From assembly GCA_047601145.1 (NCBI GenBank), contig JASGJW010000002.1:186001-250000 (forward strand): a stretch of DNA of 64,000 nucleotides, written 5' to 3'. Position numbers and translations under genes: made by a program. Each line of letters opens with the position of its first letter. Positions within the stretch are counted from its first letter, which is position 1. Positions 16,951 through 25,419 of this stretch are shown here, piece by piece. The notes beneath the pieces are model-generated. The model did no database searches. It saw only the letters and a program-made list of their open reading frames with translations, and was not told the DNA's origin. The stretch is from UBA7672 sp047601145. GTDB lineage: Bacteria; Pseudomonadota; Alphaproteobacteria; Caulobacterales; Hyphomonadaceae.

Positions 16951-17841
16951 TCACGCCCGCGCGCCACCGCCGGCTTGCGGGATTTTTCCGCCGCCTCCGG
17001 CGTGATCGCCGAGAAGTATCCAGCCGGGCCCCCGCAGCCAGACATTGTCGTCCGGCCAGTCGCCGCCGCGCACCAAGCGGGTGACGCGTTTAACGTCGCC
17101 ATCGGCGAAGGCTTTGGACAGCGCCTCGTCGTGCTCCGGTTCGCGCAGGCCTTCGAACGGTACGAAGCCGGCGGCCGATATGACGTTGACGAGATATTCA
17201 TCGCCACGCCGCTCGAAGCGGAACATCACGCCGGGCGGAAACTGACCCGGACCTGTGGAGGCGGTGAACGGAAGTACGAGGCGGCCGTCTTGCTTCAGAT
17301 TGTCGAGCCAGCTGTTCGCGGGACGCGTGACGCCCGCGTTGACGTAGATGACGTCGGCCGGATCGAAGGACAGCACGGCGCCATCGCCGTGCAGCAACGC
17401 GACGTTCAGCCAGGGCTTCAGGTTTGCGAGAGCCCTCGCCGCGAGGTCGGCGTCGAATTCGATCGCTGTGACGCGGCCGGTAGGGCCCACGAGGTGAGCG
17501 AGCAGGGCGGTGTAATAACCCGTGCCTGCGCCGATATGGACGACATGCTCGCCGGGCCTTGGATCGGCGGCGTTGATCCACATCGCATGGCCGGAGGGTT
17601 GGCCATTGTTGATGCGCTTTTCCGGCACGAGGGCGACGAGCACGTCGTCGTAGAGATGCTTCGGATCGGCATCCTTCGTCTTGCCGTAACCGGAGGGGCT
17701 GAACAGCGACCATGGGCCGGGGGCGAGGAAATCCTCACGCGGGATTGTGGCGTAGGCGTCTTCCAGCCGGGGCGAGGAAACGCCCGCGCGCTCCAGCATT
17801 TTTTGGGCGTACTCGCGGCGAAGAGCAGCGAGGTCAGTCAT
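16951..17841 (-). CDS. Protein-L-isoaspartate methyltransferase-like SAM enzyme
   Basis: A 296-residue methyltransferase. Motif I, VVHIGAGTGYYTALLA, and the acidic residue in TAIEFDADLA bind S-adenosylmethionine; the N-terminal region with PREDFL resembles protein-L-isoaspartate O-methyltransferases, which repair damaged aspartyl residues. The usual substrate-loop sequence is replaced by INNGQPSGHAMW, so it is a divergent member and its substrate is uncertain. ATG 17841 is chosen because GAGG lies six bases upstream; it overlaps the last codons of the MerR regulator gene by eight bases. Overlap and shared orientation suggest that the regulator controls or is controlled together with this enzyme. 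Confidence 0.8.
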   Translation of the reverse strand: MTDLAALRREYAQKMLERAGVSSPRLEDAYATIPREDFLAPGPWSLFSPSGYGKTKDADPKHLYDDVLVALVPEKRINNGQPSGHAMWINAADPRPGEHVVHIGAGTGYYTALLAHLVGPTGRVTAIEFDADLAARALANLKPWLNVALLHGDGAVLSFDPADVIYVNAGVTRPANSWLDNLKQDGRLVLPFTASTGPGQFPPGVMFRFERRGDEYLVNVISAAGFVPFEGLREPEHDEALSKAFADGDVKRVTRLVRGGDWPDDNVWLRGPGWILLGDHAGGGGKIPQAGGGARA

Positions 17842-18400
17842 CGTCATCCTCGTCGCGGCGCCTGAGCGGATCGAACGATTTGCGGACGAGGAGGGCGATC
17901 TCGACGAGATCCTTGGGCGAGGGGATGTCATAGCGCGTCCTGTCGATCACCAGGTCGATGCCATCGGCCAAGGGGACGATCTCGTTGGCGAATTTCGTTT
18001 CCAGCGGCTTCGCGGTCTTGCCACGCAGGCGCTGGACGGCGGCCTTCACCGCGTCGGTCTGCTTCGCGGTGAGGCCCGTGGGCTCGTTGCCCGGCGACCC
18101 GAACAAGGCGCGCAGCGTTGCGCCATGGCTCATGAAGTTGGCGTCGATCGCATAGCCATCGAGGATCGACTGGAAGGATTCCGACTTGTCGCGGATCGTC
18201 TCGAGATCGAAGCCCCAATCCTGCAGCAGCTTACAGCGCTTGAGCTGGCGCAGGTGGACGTCAGTGAAATGCGCGCCCGGCCCGCGCGCGAGCGGCCGGT
18301 CGATCAGCTCTTCCTGCACATAGTAACGCACGGTGCGCAGCGAGACGCCTGCAAGTGCAGCGAGCTGTTCGGCGGTGTAGCGCTTCTCGTCGTCAGCCAT
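17834..18400 (-). CDS. MerR-family transcriptional regulator
   Basis: A 188-residue regulator with an N-terminal winged helix-turn-helix (YTAEQLAALAGVSLRTVRYYVQE, residues about 8-30, plus the second wing and LKRCKLLQDWGFDLETI). The C-terminal effector part is short and has no cysteine cluster, so a metal sensor is unlikely. The protein ends in an acidic DEDDDD tail that overlaps the methyltransferase start. A perfect inverted repeat sits directly before the start codon, with no room for a ribosome-binding site; this suggests autoregulation and a leaderless transcript. The inducer is unknown. Confidence 0.88.
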   Translation of the reverse strand: MADDEKRYTAEQLAALAGVSLRTVRYYVQEELIDRPLARGPGAHFTDVHLRQLKRCKLLQDWGFDLETIRDKSESFQSILDGYAIDANFMSHGATLRALFGSPGNEPTGLTAKQTDAVKAAVQRLRGKTAKPLETKFANEIVPLADGIDLVIDRTRYDIPSPKDLVEIALLVRKSFDPLRRRDEDDDD

Positions 18401-18401
18401 G

Positions 18402-18422
18402 TACTGACAGTTAGTGTCAGTA
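18402..18422 (-). promoter_or_regulatory. Putative MerR operator: perfect inverted repeat
   Basis: TACTGACA and TGTCAGTA form perfect eight-base arms separated by GTTAG, ending one base before the ATG of the MerR gene. The position is consistent with an autoregulatory operator overlapping the transcription start of a leaderless message. Confidence 0.7.
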
Positions 18423-18457
18423 TCGGGGCTGTCAATATGCGCCCTGCGGCGGCCGGC

Positions 18458-19585
18458 TCAGGCGCCGCGCCAGGTGAAGACCTTGCTGGCCGCGAAGTTC
18501 CACACCGCGCCGACAAGAATACCGGCGATGGCAGCGAGCCACCAACTCGAGTTCTGGGCGAACATGTAGTTGGCGATGCCGACGTTCGCAAAAAGGCCAA
18601 GGCCACACACCGCGTAGAAGGTCGCGAGGCCGCGAACAACCGGCCAGAAGCCCTTGAGACGGCGATCGCGATACGTGAGCAGGTTGTTGACGAAGAAGTT
18701 GAATGTCATCGCGACGACTGCCGCGATCGTCTGGCCCATCGCAAACTGCTGGCCGAACGCAAACATGCTGACGCTGAGAACGGCGAAGTGGACGAGAACG
18801 CCGGCTCCGCCAACCGCCATGAACATGATGAAGGTCGTGGGAACGATCTTGCCGATCGTCTTGTCCAGCAGCATTTCGAGGAACTCGATGGCGACCATCG
18901 TATCGAGCTTGCTTTCGCCGTGGACCCGCGTGCGGAACTGGTAGGGAAGTTCCGCCGTTTTCAGCGGCTTCGAGCTCGAGGCCAGCAGGTCGAGCAGCAC
19001 CTTGTACCCGCGCAGTGACAATCCCCGGACGGACCCGTACAGGGCCTCGCGCGTGGTCATGAAGAAACCGCTCATGGGGTCGCTGACATCGGCCTTGAGG
19101 ACCATCTTCGACAGCATGGTGGCAAAGCGGCTGTAGGACTGGCGCGTGCCGTCCCATTCGCCAACGCCGCCTCCGCTTGCATAGCGCGAGCCGATCACCA
19201 CGTCGGCGCCGCCACGCCGCAGGTTGGCGAGCATGTCCGGTAGGATGGCTTCGTCATGCTGCAGGTCGGCGTCCATCACGGCTATGAACGGGCTGCTCGT
19301 GCTGAGCATCCCTTCGATGACGGCGGACGAAAGGCCGCGACGGCCAATACGGTGGATACAGCGGACCCGGGGATCGCGCTGCGACATGCGATTGATGACA
19401 TCGCGCGTGCCGTCGGTGGAGTCGTCGTCGACAAACACGACTTCCCAGGCTTCCCCGCCCAGAGCCTTCTCGATCTTGTCGACCAGCAGCTCGACATTGT
19501 CGCGCTCGTTGAAGGTCGGCACGACAACGGAAATCTCGGGCCCGCGGCGAGCGATGGCGATGTTTTCGGCGACGGCTTGCAGCAT
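18458..19585 (-). CDS. GT2 polyprenyl-phosphate glycosyltransferase fused to GtrA domain
   Basis: A 375-residue fusion. Residues about 18-245 are a family 2 glycosyltransferase of the dolichyl-phosphate mannosyltransferase type (SVVVPTFNERDNV, VDDDSTDGT, MDADLQHDE, DPMSGFFM); residues about 250-370 are a GtrA domain with four membrane helices. Such proteins make undecaprenyl-phosphate sugars at the cytoplasmic face and help present them across the membrane. The GT87 membrane glycosyltransferase gene 120 bases upstream on the same strand is a natural partner that could use the lipid-linked sugar as donor. The start at 19585 has only a weak ribosome-binding site. Confidence 0.9.
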   Translation of the reverse strand: MLQAVAENIAIARRGPEISVVVPTFNERDNVELLVDKIEKALGGEAWEVVFVDDDSTDGTRDVINRMSQRDPRVRCIHRIGRRGLSSAVIEGMLSTSSPFIAVMDADLQHDEAILPDMLANLRRGGADVVIGSRYASGGGVGEWDGTRQSYSRFATMLSKMVLKADVSDPMSGFFMTTREALYGSVRGLSLRGYKVLLDLLASSSKPLKTAELPYQFRTRVHGESKLDTMVAIEFLEMLLDKTIGKIVPTTFIMFMAVGGAGVLVHFAVLSVSMFAFGQQFAMGQTIAAVVAMTFNFFVNNLLTYRDRRLKGFWPVVRGLATFYAVCGLGLFANVGIANYMFAQNSSWWLAAIAGILVGAVWNFAASKVFTWRGA

Positions 19586-19704
19586 GCTGGTGCTTTCGTT
19601 GTAACCCGGTCGTGGCTTGCAAGCGACATGCCTTGGGGCCTGTCGCCGTTAACCATGGGGTTTTATAGACCCTCCACCGCGCTCCCGGCGAGCCTTGCTG
19701 GTGG

Positions 19705-21060
19705 TCATGCGGCGCTGACCTGCTGGCCTGCCGAGCGCCGTTCCATGCCAAGCGTTATCGCGGTCATCGCGCCTGCCAGCAGGAGCAGCAGGCCGTTGCG
19801 GCCGCTCAGCAGGATGAGGCTACCGCTCAGGTCATTGTAAGAGCCCGGAGTTCCAAGCGTGAACCAGACCGATTTGGGCAATGCGATGAAGCCAACGGAG
19901 ATTGACCACGCAAGCGCTGTGGCGATCCAGAGCTTCGTGTGGGGACCTTGGTCCCGCCAGCGTTCCACGCCGAGGATGATCGTCACGGCCAGCGCCGCGA
20001 GCGTAAAGAAGATATGGTCGCCCTCGGTGTAGGGGCCGCATGCGAGCGAAAGCGCGAGGACCGTCGTGCATTCCAGCAGGGCGACCGGGAGCCGTTGAGG
20101 CGCGAGGGCTGGAACCGCGTTGCGCGGGCTGGAAAAGAGGAACCAGGCAAATGCGCCGGCAACCACGACGCCGAGCGTTGTGAACACTGGAACCAGTGTT
20201 GAGTTCTCCAGCCACGGCGTCGAGAACGGCGTTGTGGTGAACATGCGGAGGAACAAGCCGTAGAGAGACTGGTTGTCTCCGCGGGCGCCCGAGGCGCCCG
20301 TGATCAGTTGCGATGAGGCGTCGCGCCAGCCCTGGAAGCTCTCGATGACCGTTGCGTAGAGCGGCACAAACGACAGGAAGAAGACAACCGCTCCCAGACC
20401 GACCGAGTAGATCGCCATTCGCCAGTCCTTGCGGACGACAAAATAGATCGCAAGGATTCCGAAGAACGGCTTCAGGGACATCGCAATCGCGAGACAAAGT
20501 GCAGCGAGGATCAACTGCCCACGGGCCCGCAGCAGAAGGCTTCCGACGACCAGTAGCAGAATGAAGAAGTTGACCTGGCCGTGATAGATGTCGATGCGGA
20601 CGAGGCGGCTAAGCGACAGCAGTCCGATGATCAGCACGATCCAGTGCCAGCCGATCCTGACGCCGAACCCGCGGCAGACCAGGACAATTGAGGCGATCAG
20701 GCTGGCGGCGCACAGAAACGGCCAGAGGGTGTGAATGGCGTTGGCGCCGATGGTAGCCGACATCAGCGCTAGGACATCCGCCAGGAGCGGAGGATACCCG
20801 TAGATATCGAAGCCCGTATTGATGGTCCGGTCGTAGGGGTTCCCGCCAGCGAGAACAGTGTCCGCGGCGCGGAGATAGAGGCTGAGATCGGTGTTGGCAG
20901 GGTAGGCGGTGTTTTCGAGAAACATTTCCACGATCTGTGCGATGCCCAGTGCGCAAAGCACCGCGCCAATAAGGAGCACAATCGCGCGGACCGTTAAGGA
21001 GTTAAAACGGCTATCGTCCAGAAGGGGCAGTCGCCGCTTGGTGTTGTTGGTAAACGTCAT
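19705..21060 (-). CDS. GT87 / DUF2029 polytopic glycosyltransferase
   Basis: A 451-residue membrane protein with about ten to eleven predicted helices. The extracytoplasmic loop after helix one carries a conserved acidic segment (YPANTDLSLYLRAADTVLAGGNPYD), and the GYPPLLADVLAL and HGQVNFFILLLV segments fit the DUF2029/GT87 family, whose characterised members are polyprenyl-phosphate-mannose-dependent mannosyltransferases. It probably glycosylates a lipid or envelope polymer on the outer face of the inner membrane, using donor made by the GT2-GtrA protein encoded downstream. ATG 21060 is chosen because GGGACGAG lies just upstream and the preceding open frame lacks membrane character. Confidence 0.85.
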   Translation of the reverse strand: MTFTNNTKRRLPLLDDSRFNSLTVRAIVLLIGAVLCALGIAQIVEMFLENTAYPANTDLSLYLRAADTVLAGGNPYDRTINTGFDIYGYPPLLADVLALMSATIGANAIHTLWPFLCAASLIASIVLVCRGFGVRIGWHWIVLIIGLLSLSRLVRIDIYHGQVNFFILLLVVGSLLLRARGQLILAALCLAIAMSLKPFFGILAIYFVVRKDWRMAIYSVGLGAVVFFLSFVPLYATVIESFQGWRDASSQLITGASGARGDNQSLYGLFLRMFTTTPFSTPWLENSTLVPVFTTLGVVVAGAFAWFLFSSPRNAVPALAPQRLPVALLECTTVLALSLACGPYTEGDHIFFTLAALAVTIILGVERWRDQGPHTKLWIATALAWSISVGFIALPKSVWFTLGTPGSYNDLSGSLILLSGRNGLLLLLAGAMTAITLGMERRSAGQQVSAA

Positions 21061-21302
21061 GTCTCGTCCCACCGAACGCCTGACGCGCCGGAAATTCCAT
21101 GGCGCCGCAGCAATTCCCGCGCCGCGCCCGTCCCCTACGGGCGAGTGCCGCCAAAAGTGAGCGGCCAAGATTAATGCCGTCAAGGAGGCGCGAGCCGCAA
21201 ACCGCCCCGTTCGCCCCTCTGAACTCGGGTCACGAGATCAAATGGGCGGCATCGCTGACAAAGCCATCAGCGCGGCATCGGATCGATCCATTCCACGAGC
21301 AA

Positions 21303-21872
21303 TCAGTTCGGCGGAGCCGTGGCTGCGCCCAGCGCTTCGGCCACCCGCTTCTGCATTTTCTGCATCATGTCCATCTGCACGGCCTGCATGCGCTGCATCG
21401 CCTTGGGCATGTACTGCGCCATCACCTGCGGCTGCTTCTGAACGATCGCGCGGCCTTCGGGCGAACTGTAGAAGTCATGCATCTTCGCAAGTTCCTCGCC
21501 GGTGTAGGTCGAGGCCATGATGTCACCCATGTCTTTCATCATGTCCGGCATCAGGGCCTTCACCTGATCCTTCGATTCCTTCATTGTTTCCTCGACGAGG
21601 GGGCGCACGGCAGCCATGCGGGCAGGGCAATCCGCTTTCTTGTCGGCAGGCACGGTGTTGCACAGGTTATCGAAAACCGGCGTCATCGATGCGCTCATGG
21701 AATCGAACATGTTGTCGAACATCTTGGGATCGCTCATCATCGTGGCGATCTCGCCGGCCAGTTTCTGTTTGTCGGCGTCGGTTTTCGGCACGGGCGTACC
21801 GCTGCCGCTGGCCGCATTGCAGGCCGCCAGAATAACCAGCGTGGCGCCGGCCAGAAGAAACTTGCGGATCAT
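21303..21872 (-). CDS. DUF2059 lipoprotein
   Basis: A 189-residue lipoprotein with lipobox LAAC (Cys18) and a helical DUF2059 domain covering about residues 95-165; the core YTGEELAKMHDFYSSPEGRAIVQKQP is diagnostic. The C-terminus is methionine-rich (MQRMQAVQMDMMQKMQK). The role of the domain is unknown. GGAGG six bases upstream supports ATG 21872. It follows the SDR gene by 30 bases on the same strand and is probably in its operon, although no functional link is obvious. Confidence 0.88.
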   Translation of the reverse strand: MIRKFLLAGATLVILAACNAASGSGTPVPKTDADKQKLAGEIATMMSDPKMFDNMFDSMSASMTPVFDNLCNTVPADKKADCPARMAAVRPLVEETMKESKDQVKALMPDMMKDMGDIMASTYTGEELAKMHDFYSSPEGRAIVQKQPQVMAQYMPKAMQRMQAVQMDMMQKMQKRVAEALGAATAPPN

Positions 21873-21902
21873 GTTGTCCTCCCAATCCCGGTTGTTTGCT
21901 GC

Positions 21903-22676
21903 CTAGAAAATCGAATAGCCGCCGTCGATGACGAAACTGTCGCCGGAATGGTAGCTGGAGGCATCCGACGTCAAATAGACAGCGACGCCGCCGAAGTCCT
22001 TTGGTTCGCCCCAGCGGCGGGCGGGCACGCGGGGGATGACTTTCTCCGCAAAAGCGGAGTTGTCCTGCGCGGCCTGCGTCATGTCGGTGGCGATCCAGCC
22101 GGGGAGAATCGAGTTGGCGCGGACGCCATAGCGGGCGTGTTCGACGGCGATGGATTTCATCATCGAGATCACCGCGCCCTTGGTGGCGGCGTAGGCCTCG
22201 TTGCGGGCCGCGCCCTCGATCGCTGCGAGCGAGGCGACGCCGACCAGCGAGCCGCCTGGATCGCCTGCCTTGGCGCGCTCGACCATGTGCTTGGCCGCTT
22301 CGCGCAGGGTGAAGAAAACGCCGTCGAGGTTGACCGAGAGAACGCGGCGGTAAACGTCGGTCGGGAATTCGGCGAAGGATTTGGCGCCGCCGCCAATGCC
22401 GGCGTTGGCGAACACGCTATCGATGCGGCCGAAATGGCCGGCGACTTCGCGCATTGCCTCGGCGACCTGCTTCTCGTCGGCGACGTTGACGGTCCAGGCC
22501 CTGGCGCCGCTGCCCAGCTTCTTCACGGCTTCGGCATTGTTCTTTTCGTTCGAACCCCAGATTGCGACGGCGGCGCCCGCGTCGTAGAGGGCCTGCGCAA
22601 AGCCGAACCCGATGCCGCGATTGCCGCCGGTCACGAGAGCGACTTTTCCTTCAAGATCGAACGGGGCGTAGGGCAT
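21903..22676 (-). CDS. Short-chain dehydrogenase/reductase (SDR)
   Basis: A 257-residue classical SDR. The cofactor motif TGGNRGIG is at residues 16-23, the NAG motif at 91-93, and the catalytic set Asn116, Ser149, Tyr162 and Lys166 (YAATK) is complete. The C-terminus has PGWIATDMT and the usual IDGGYS ending. It oxidises or reduces an alcohol/carbonyl with NAD(P); the substrate cannot be told from sequence. Residues after the second strand (WGSNEKN) do not point clearly to NADP. GAGGAG seven bases upstream fixes the ATG at 22676. The DUF2059 lipoprotein gene follows. Confidence 0.93.
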   Translation of the reverse strand: MPYAPFDLEGKVALVTGGNRGIGFGFAQALYDAGAAVAIWGSNEKNNAEAVKKLGSGARAWTVNVADEKQVAEAMREVAGHFGRIDSVFANAGIGGGAKSFAEFPTDVYRRVLSVNLDGVFFTLREAAKHMVERAKAGDPGGSLVGVASLAAIEGAARNEAYAATKGAVISMMKSIAVEHARYGVRANSILPGWIATDMTQAAQDNSAFAEKVIPRVPARRWGEPKDFGGVAVYLTSDASSYHSGDSFVIDGGYSIF

Positions 22677-22806
22677 GGGCGTCTCCTCGGATTTTTGCCG
22701 AGCATGGAAGGCGTAGCGGCCGCGTCAAGTCACCGTCAGGGCGCCGAACGGGCCTTAGTTCCGCCCGCCGGCTATGGCAGATTTGGCGGAGGTTCGGAGC
22801 TGGCTG

Positions 22807-23223
22807 ATGCGCAGGCTTTTCCTGGCGGGGTTCGTGGCGGCCGCGATGGCGGCGCCGGCCTTGGGGCAGGTGGTGAAGGACGGCTATGTGCTGAACGGCG
22901 CGAAGCTTCGCGAGGCGCTGTTCGGCATCGAGATGACAGGATATTCGCCCACCTTCGGGTTTTCTTGGCGCGAATGCATCCAGCCCGATGGCGATACGAT
23001 GTACTACACGCCCGGCGGCGTCATGCATGGCAAACTCACCATTTCGGGAACCGGCCAGGCCTGTTTTGCCTACGAGGATGACGGGTATAGAACCCCGTCC
23101 TGTTACACGACGAAGCAGACCGAGAAGGGTCTCCGGTTCGAGGGCGAGCTCGACAGCCTGTTCATCACGACAAAGATCGTGAAAGGCGTGAAGGCCTGCA
23201 GCCCGGACGACCTTATCGGCTAG
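22807..23223 (+). CDS. Small secreted cysteine-containing protein, unknown
   Basis: A 138-residue exported protein with a signal peptide (RRLFLAGFVAAAMAAPALG). The mature part contains four cysteines, in RECIQP, GQACFAY, PSCYTT and KACSPD, that could form two disulfides in the periplasm. GGAG at 22796-22799 with a seven-base spacer supports ATG 22807; an upstream in-frame ATG at 22774 would put residues before the signal. No family is recognised. It lies nine bases before the FAD-linked oxidase gene on the same strand and is probably co-transcribed. Confidence 0.78.
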   Translation: MRRLFLAGFVAAAMAAPALGQVVKDGYVLNGAKLREALFGIEMTGYSPTFGFSWRECIQPDGDTMYYTPGGVMHGKLTISGTGQACFAYEDDGYRTPSCYTTKQTEKGLRFEGELDSLFITTKIVKGVKACSPDDLIG

Positions 23224-23232
23224 GAGTACGCC

Positions 23233-24654
23233 ATGGCTGACGACATCGGCACGCGCACCAACCAGTTTATCGCCCGCCTTACCGAGGCGCTGGGGCCGAA
23301 GGGCGTATCCATCGACCCTCAGGAGATCGATCCGCACATCAGCGACTGGCGCGGGCGGTGGAAGGGCTCGACGCCTGTACTGGTGAAGCCGGCGACGACC
23401 GAGGACGTCTCGAAGGCGATGGCGCTGTGCGCCGAGTATGGCTTTGCGGTGAACCCGCAGGGCGGCAATTCCGGCATGGTCAATGGTTCGGTCCCTCAGG
23501 GCGAGGTGCTGATCTCGCTCAAGCGCATGAACAAGGTGCGCGAGGTCGATACGCTGAACAATTCAATGACGCTGGAAGCAGGGGTCGTACTCACGCGCGC
23601 GCAAGAGATCGCGGATGAGCACGGCAAGCTTTTCCCGCTGGCGCTGGGCGCACAGGGCGTTGCGATGATCGGTGGCCTGATTTCGACGAATGCGGGCGGC
23701 GTCGGTGTACTGCGCTACGGAATGATGCGCGATCTCGTGTTGGGCATAGAGGCGGTGCTGCCGGACGGGCGCATCTGGAACGGGCTGCGAGGGCTGCGCA
23801 AGGACAATACGGGTTACGACCTCAAGCAACTATTCATCGGAGCTGAGGGCACGCTGGGCGTCGTGACGGCGGCGACGCTGAAGCTGTTCCCGAAACCGGC
23901 GGTCAAGGAGACAGCCTGGGCCGTGGTCGAGAGCCCGGCGAAGGCGGTGGAGCTGCTGCAGATCGCGAAGGCGATGAGCGGCGGGGCCGTGACAGGGTTC
24001 GAGATCGTGCCGAAGCTGGGGCTCGAACTGGTGCTTAAGCACATTCCAGATACGCGCGATCCACTGCCAAGCACAGCGGCGTGGCGAGTTCTGGTGGAGC
24101 TGTCATTGCCGCGCGAGGAGGGAGCTCGTGAGATGATGGAGACCCTGCTGGGCGACGCGCTGGAGAAGGGCGTCGCGGCGGATGCGGCGATCTGCGAGAA
24201 CGAAAGCCAGAAGGCGATGGTCTGGAAGATCCGCGAGAACATCGCGGTAGCCGAGCGCGCCCACGGCAAGGCGCTGAAGCATGACGTCTCCGTGCCGGTG
24301 TCGCGGGTGGCGGAGTTCATGGAGCGTGGCGCGGCGCTGGCGTCCTCGCTGCGGCCTGGCGTCGACATCATCGCGTTCGGGCATGTGGGGGATGGCAACA
24401 TCCATTTCAACGTGACGCCGCCGGCCGGGGCCGATCAGGATGCATTCGTGAGCAAGGACGGCTTGCCAGTATCCGAGGCGATCCACGATCTGATCGCAAG
24501 CCTCAACGGGTCGATCTCGGCGGAGCATGGCATCGGACGCCTGAAGCGCGATGAGCTGGCCTGGCGGAAATCGCAGGTCGAGATGGACATGATGCGCGCG
24601 GTGAAGAAGGCGCTCGATCCCGATGGACGGATGAACCCGGGGCGCGTGCTCTAG
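23233..24654 (+). CDS. FAD-linked oxidase, D-2-hydroxyacid dehydrogenase type
   Basis: A 473-residue flavoenzyme with an N-terminal PCMH-type FAD-binding domain (PQGGNSGMVNGS near residue 76, GGLISTNAGG near 148) and a C-terminal FAD-oxidase domain carrying HVGDGNIHFN and SAEHGIGRLK, with a typical LDPDGRMNPG ending. Such enzymes oxidise D-2-hydroxyacids such as D-lactate or D-2-hydroxyglutarate and pass electrons to a carrier. The substrate cannot be fixed, but the metal-site histidines of the HxGDGN motif are intact. It ends tail-to-tail with the methionine aminopeptidase gene, the two stop codons sharing one CTAG. Confidence 0.92.
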   Translation: MADDIGTRTNQFIARLTEALGPKGVSIDPQEIDPHISDWRGRWKGSTPVLVKPATTEDVSKAMALCAEYGFAVNPQGGNSGMVNGSVPQGEVLISLKRMNKVREVDTLNNSMTLEAGVVLTRAQEIADEHGKLFPLALGAQGVAMIGGLISTNAGGVGVLRYGMMRDLVLGIEAVLPDGRIWNGLRGLRKDNTGYDLKQLFIGAEGTLGVVTAATLKLFPKPAVKETAWAVVESPAKAVELLQIAKAMSGGAVTGFEIVPKLGLELVLKHIPDTRDPLPSTAAWRVLVELSLPREEGAREMMETLLGDALEKGVAADAAICENESQKAMVWKIRENIAVAERAHGKALKHDVSVPVSRVAEFMERGAALASSLRPGVDIIAFGHVGDGNIHFNVTPPAGADQDAFVSKDGLPVSEAIHDLIASLNGSISAEHGIGRLKRDELAWRKSQVEMDMMRAVKKALDPDGRMNPGRVL

Positions 24655-25418
24655 GCTGCGAGGGTCGTGATCACCGGGCCGTTCTTCGTGGCGACCAGCG
24701 TGTGTTCGTACTGGACCGTGGGGGCGTTCTGCTTGTCGGCGTAGAGGGTCCAGCCGTCATGGCCATCGATTGCCCAGCCGGCGCCCAAGGACAGGAACGG
24801 CTCGAGGGTGAAGACGAGGCCTTCATTGATGCGGCGGCGTTCGGACAGGTCTTTCCACGTTGGGATTTCGCCTGGCTCTTCGTGGAGGGCGCCGCCGACG
24901 CCGTGGCTCGCGAGATTGCGGACCAGCGTGTAGCGGTGCTTGCGGGCGAATTCCTCGATGGCGATGCCGGGGGCGTTGAGGGGCGCTCCGGGTCTCACCT
25001 GCCGGATGCCGGTCCAGAGCGCGCGTTTGCCATCGCGGCAGAGGATTTCGAGGCGCCCATCTTGTTTATGTCTGGGGCCGCCCTTGAGCAGAAAGCTGGC
25101 GCCGGTGTCGGCGAAGTAGCCATTCTTTTCGGCGGAGACGTCGATGTTGACCAGCTGGCCAGCCTTCAGGACCTGTTTGTTCGGGATGCCGTGGGCGATC
25201 GCCGGGAAGATGCTGATGCAGGTGGCGCCAGGGAAGTTGTAGGTGACTTTCGGGGCGGACGTCGCGCCCTCGCGTGCGAGGAACTCAGCGCCTATGGCGT
25301 CGAGATCGGCGGTGGTCATCCCCGGCTCGGCGGCGCCTCGCATGGCTTCAAGCGCCTGGGCCACGATGCGGCCGATGTGCTTGAGGCCGTCGAGCTGGTC
25401 TTCGCGTTCGATCGTCAT
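24651..25418 (-). CDS. map: Methionine aminopeptidase, type I
   Basis: A 255-residue metallopeptidase that removes the initiator methionine from new proteins. Metal-ligand segments are in place: INIDVS-type NIDVSAEKNGYFADTG for the two aspartates, ASHGVGG for the histidine, TLEPFL and YEHTLV for the glutamates. The length fits type Ia/Ic enzymes. The ATG at 25418 begins one base after the stop of the upstream SPFH gene and no separate ribosome-binding site is visible, so translation is probably coupled. A second map copy may exist elsewhere in the genome, since this one is not next to rpsB or secY. Confidence 0.92.
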   Translation of the reverse strand: MTIEREDQLDGLKHIGRIVAQALEAMRGAAEPGMTTADLDAIGAEFLAREGATSAPKVTYNFPGATCISIFPAIAHGIPNKQVLKAGQLVNIDVSAEKNGYFADTGASFLLKGGPRHKQDGRLEILCRDGKRALWTGIRQVRPGAPLNAPGIAIEEFARKHRYTLVRNLASHGVGGALHEEPGEIPTWKDLSERRRINEGLVFTLEPFLSLGAGWAIDGHDGWTLYADKQNAPTVQYEHTLVATKNGPVITTLAA

Positions 25419-25419
25419 C

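Noticed and set aside
21099..23081. 660-codon open frame on the plus strand
   Set aside because: It runs across two minus-strand genes (DUF2059 lipoprotein and SDR) with intact motifs and then into part of a third gene in another frame.
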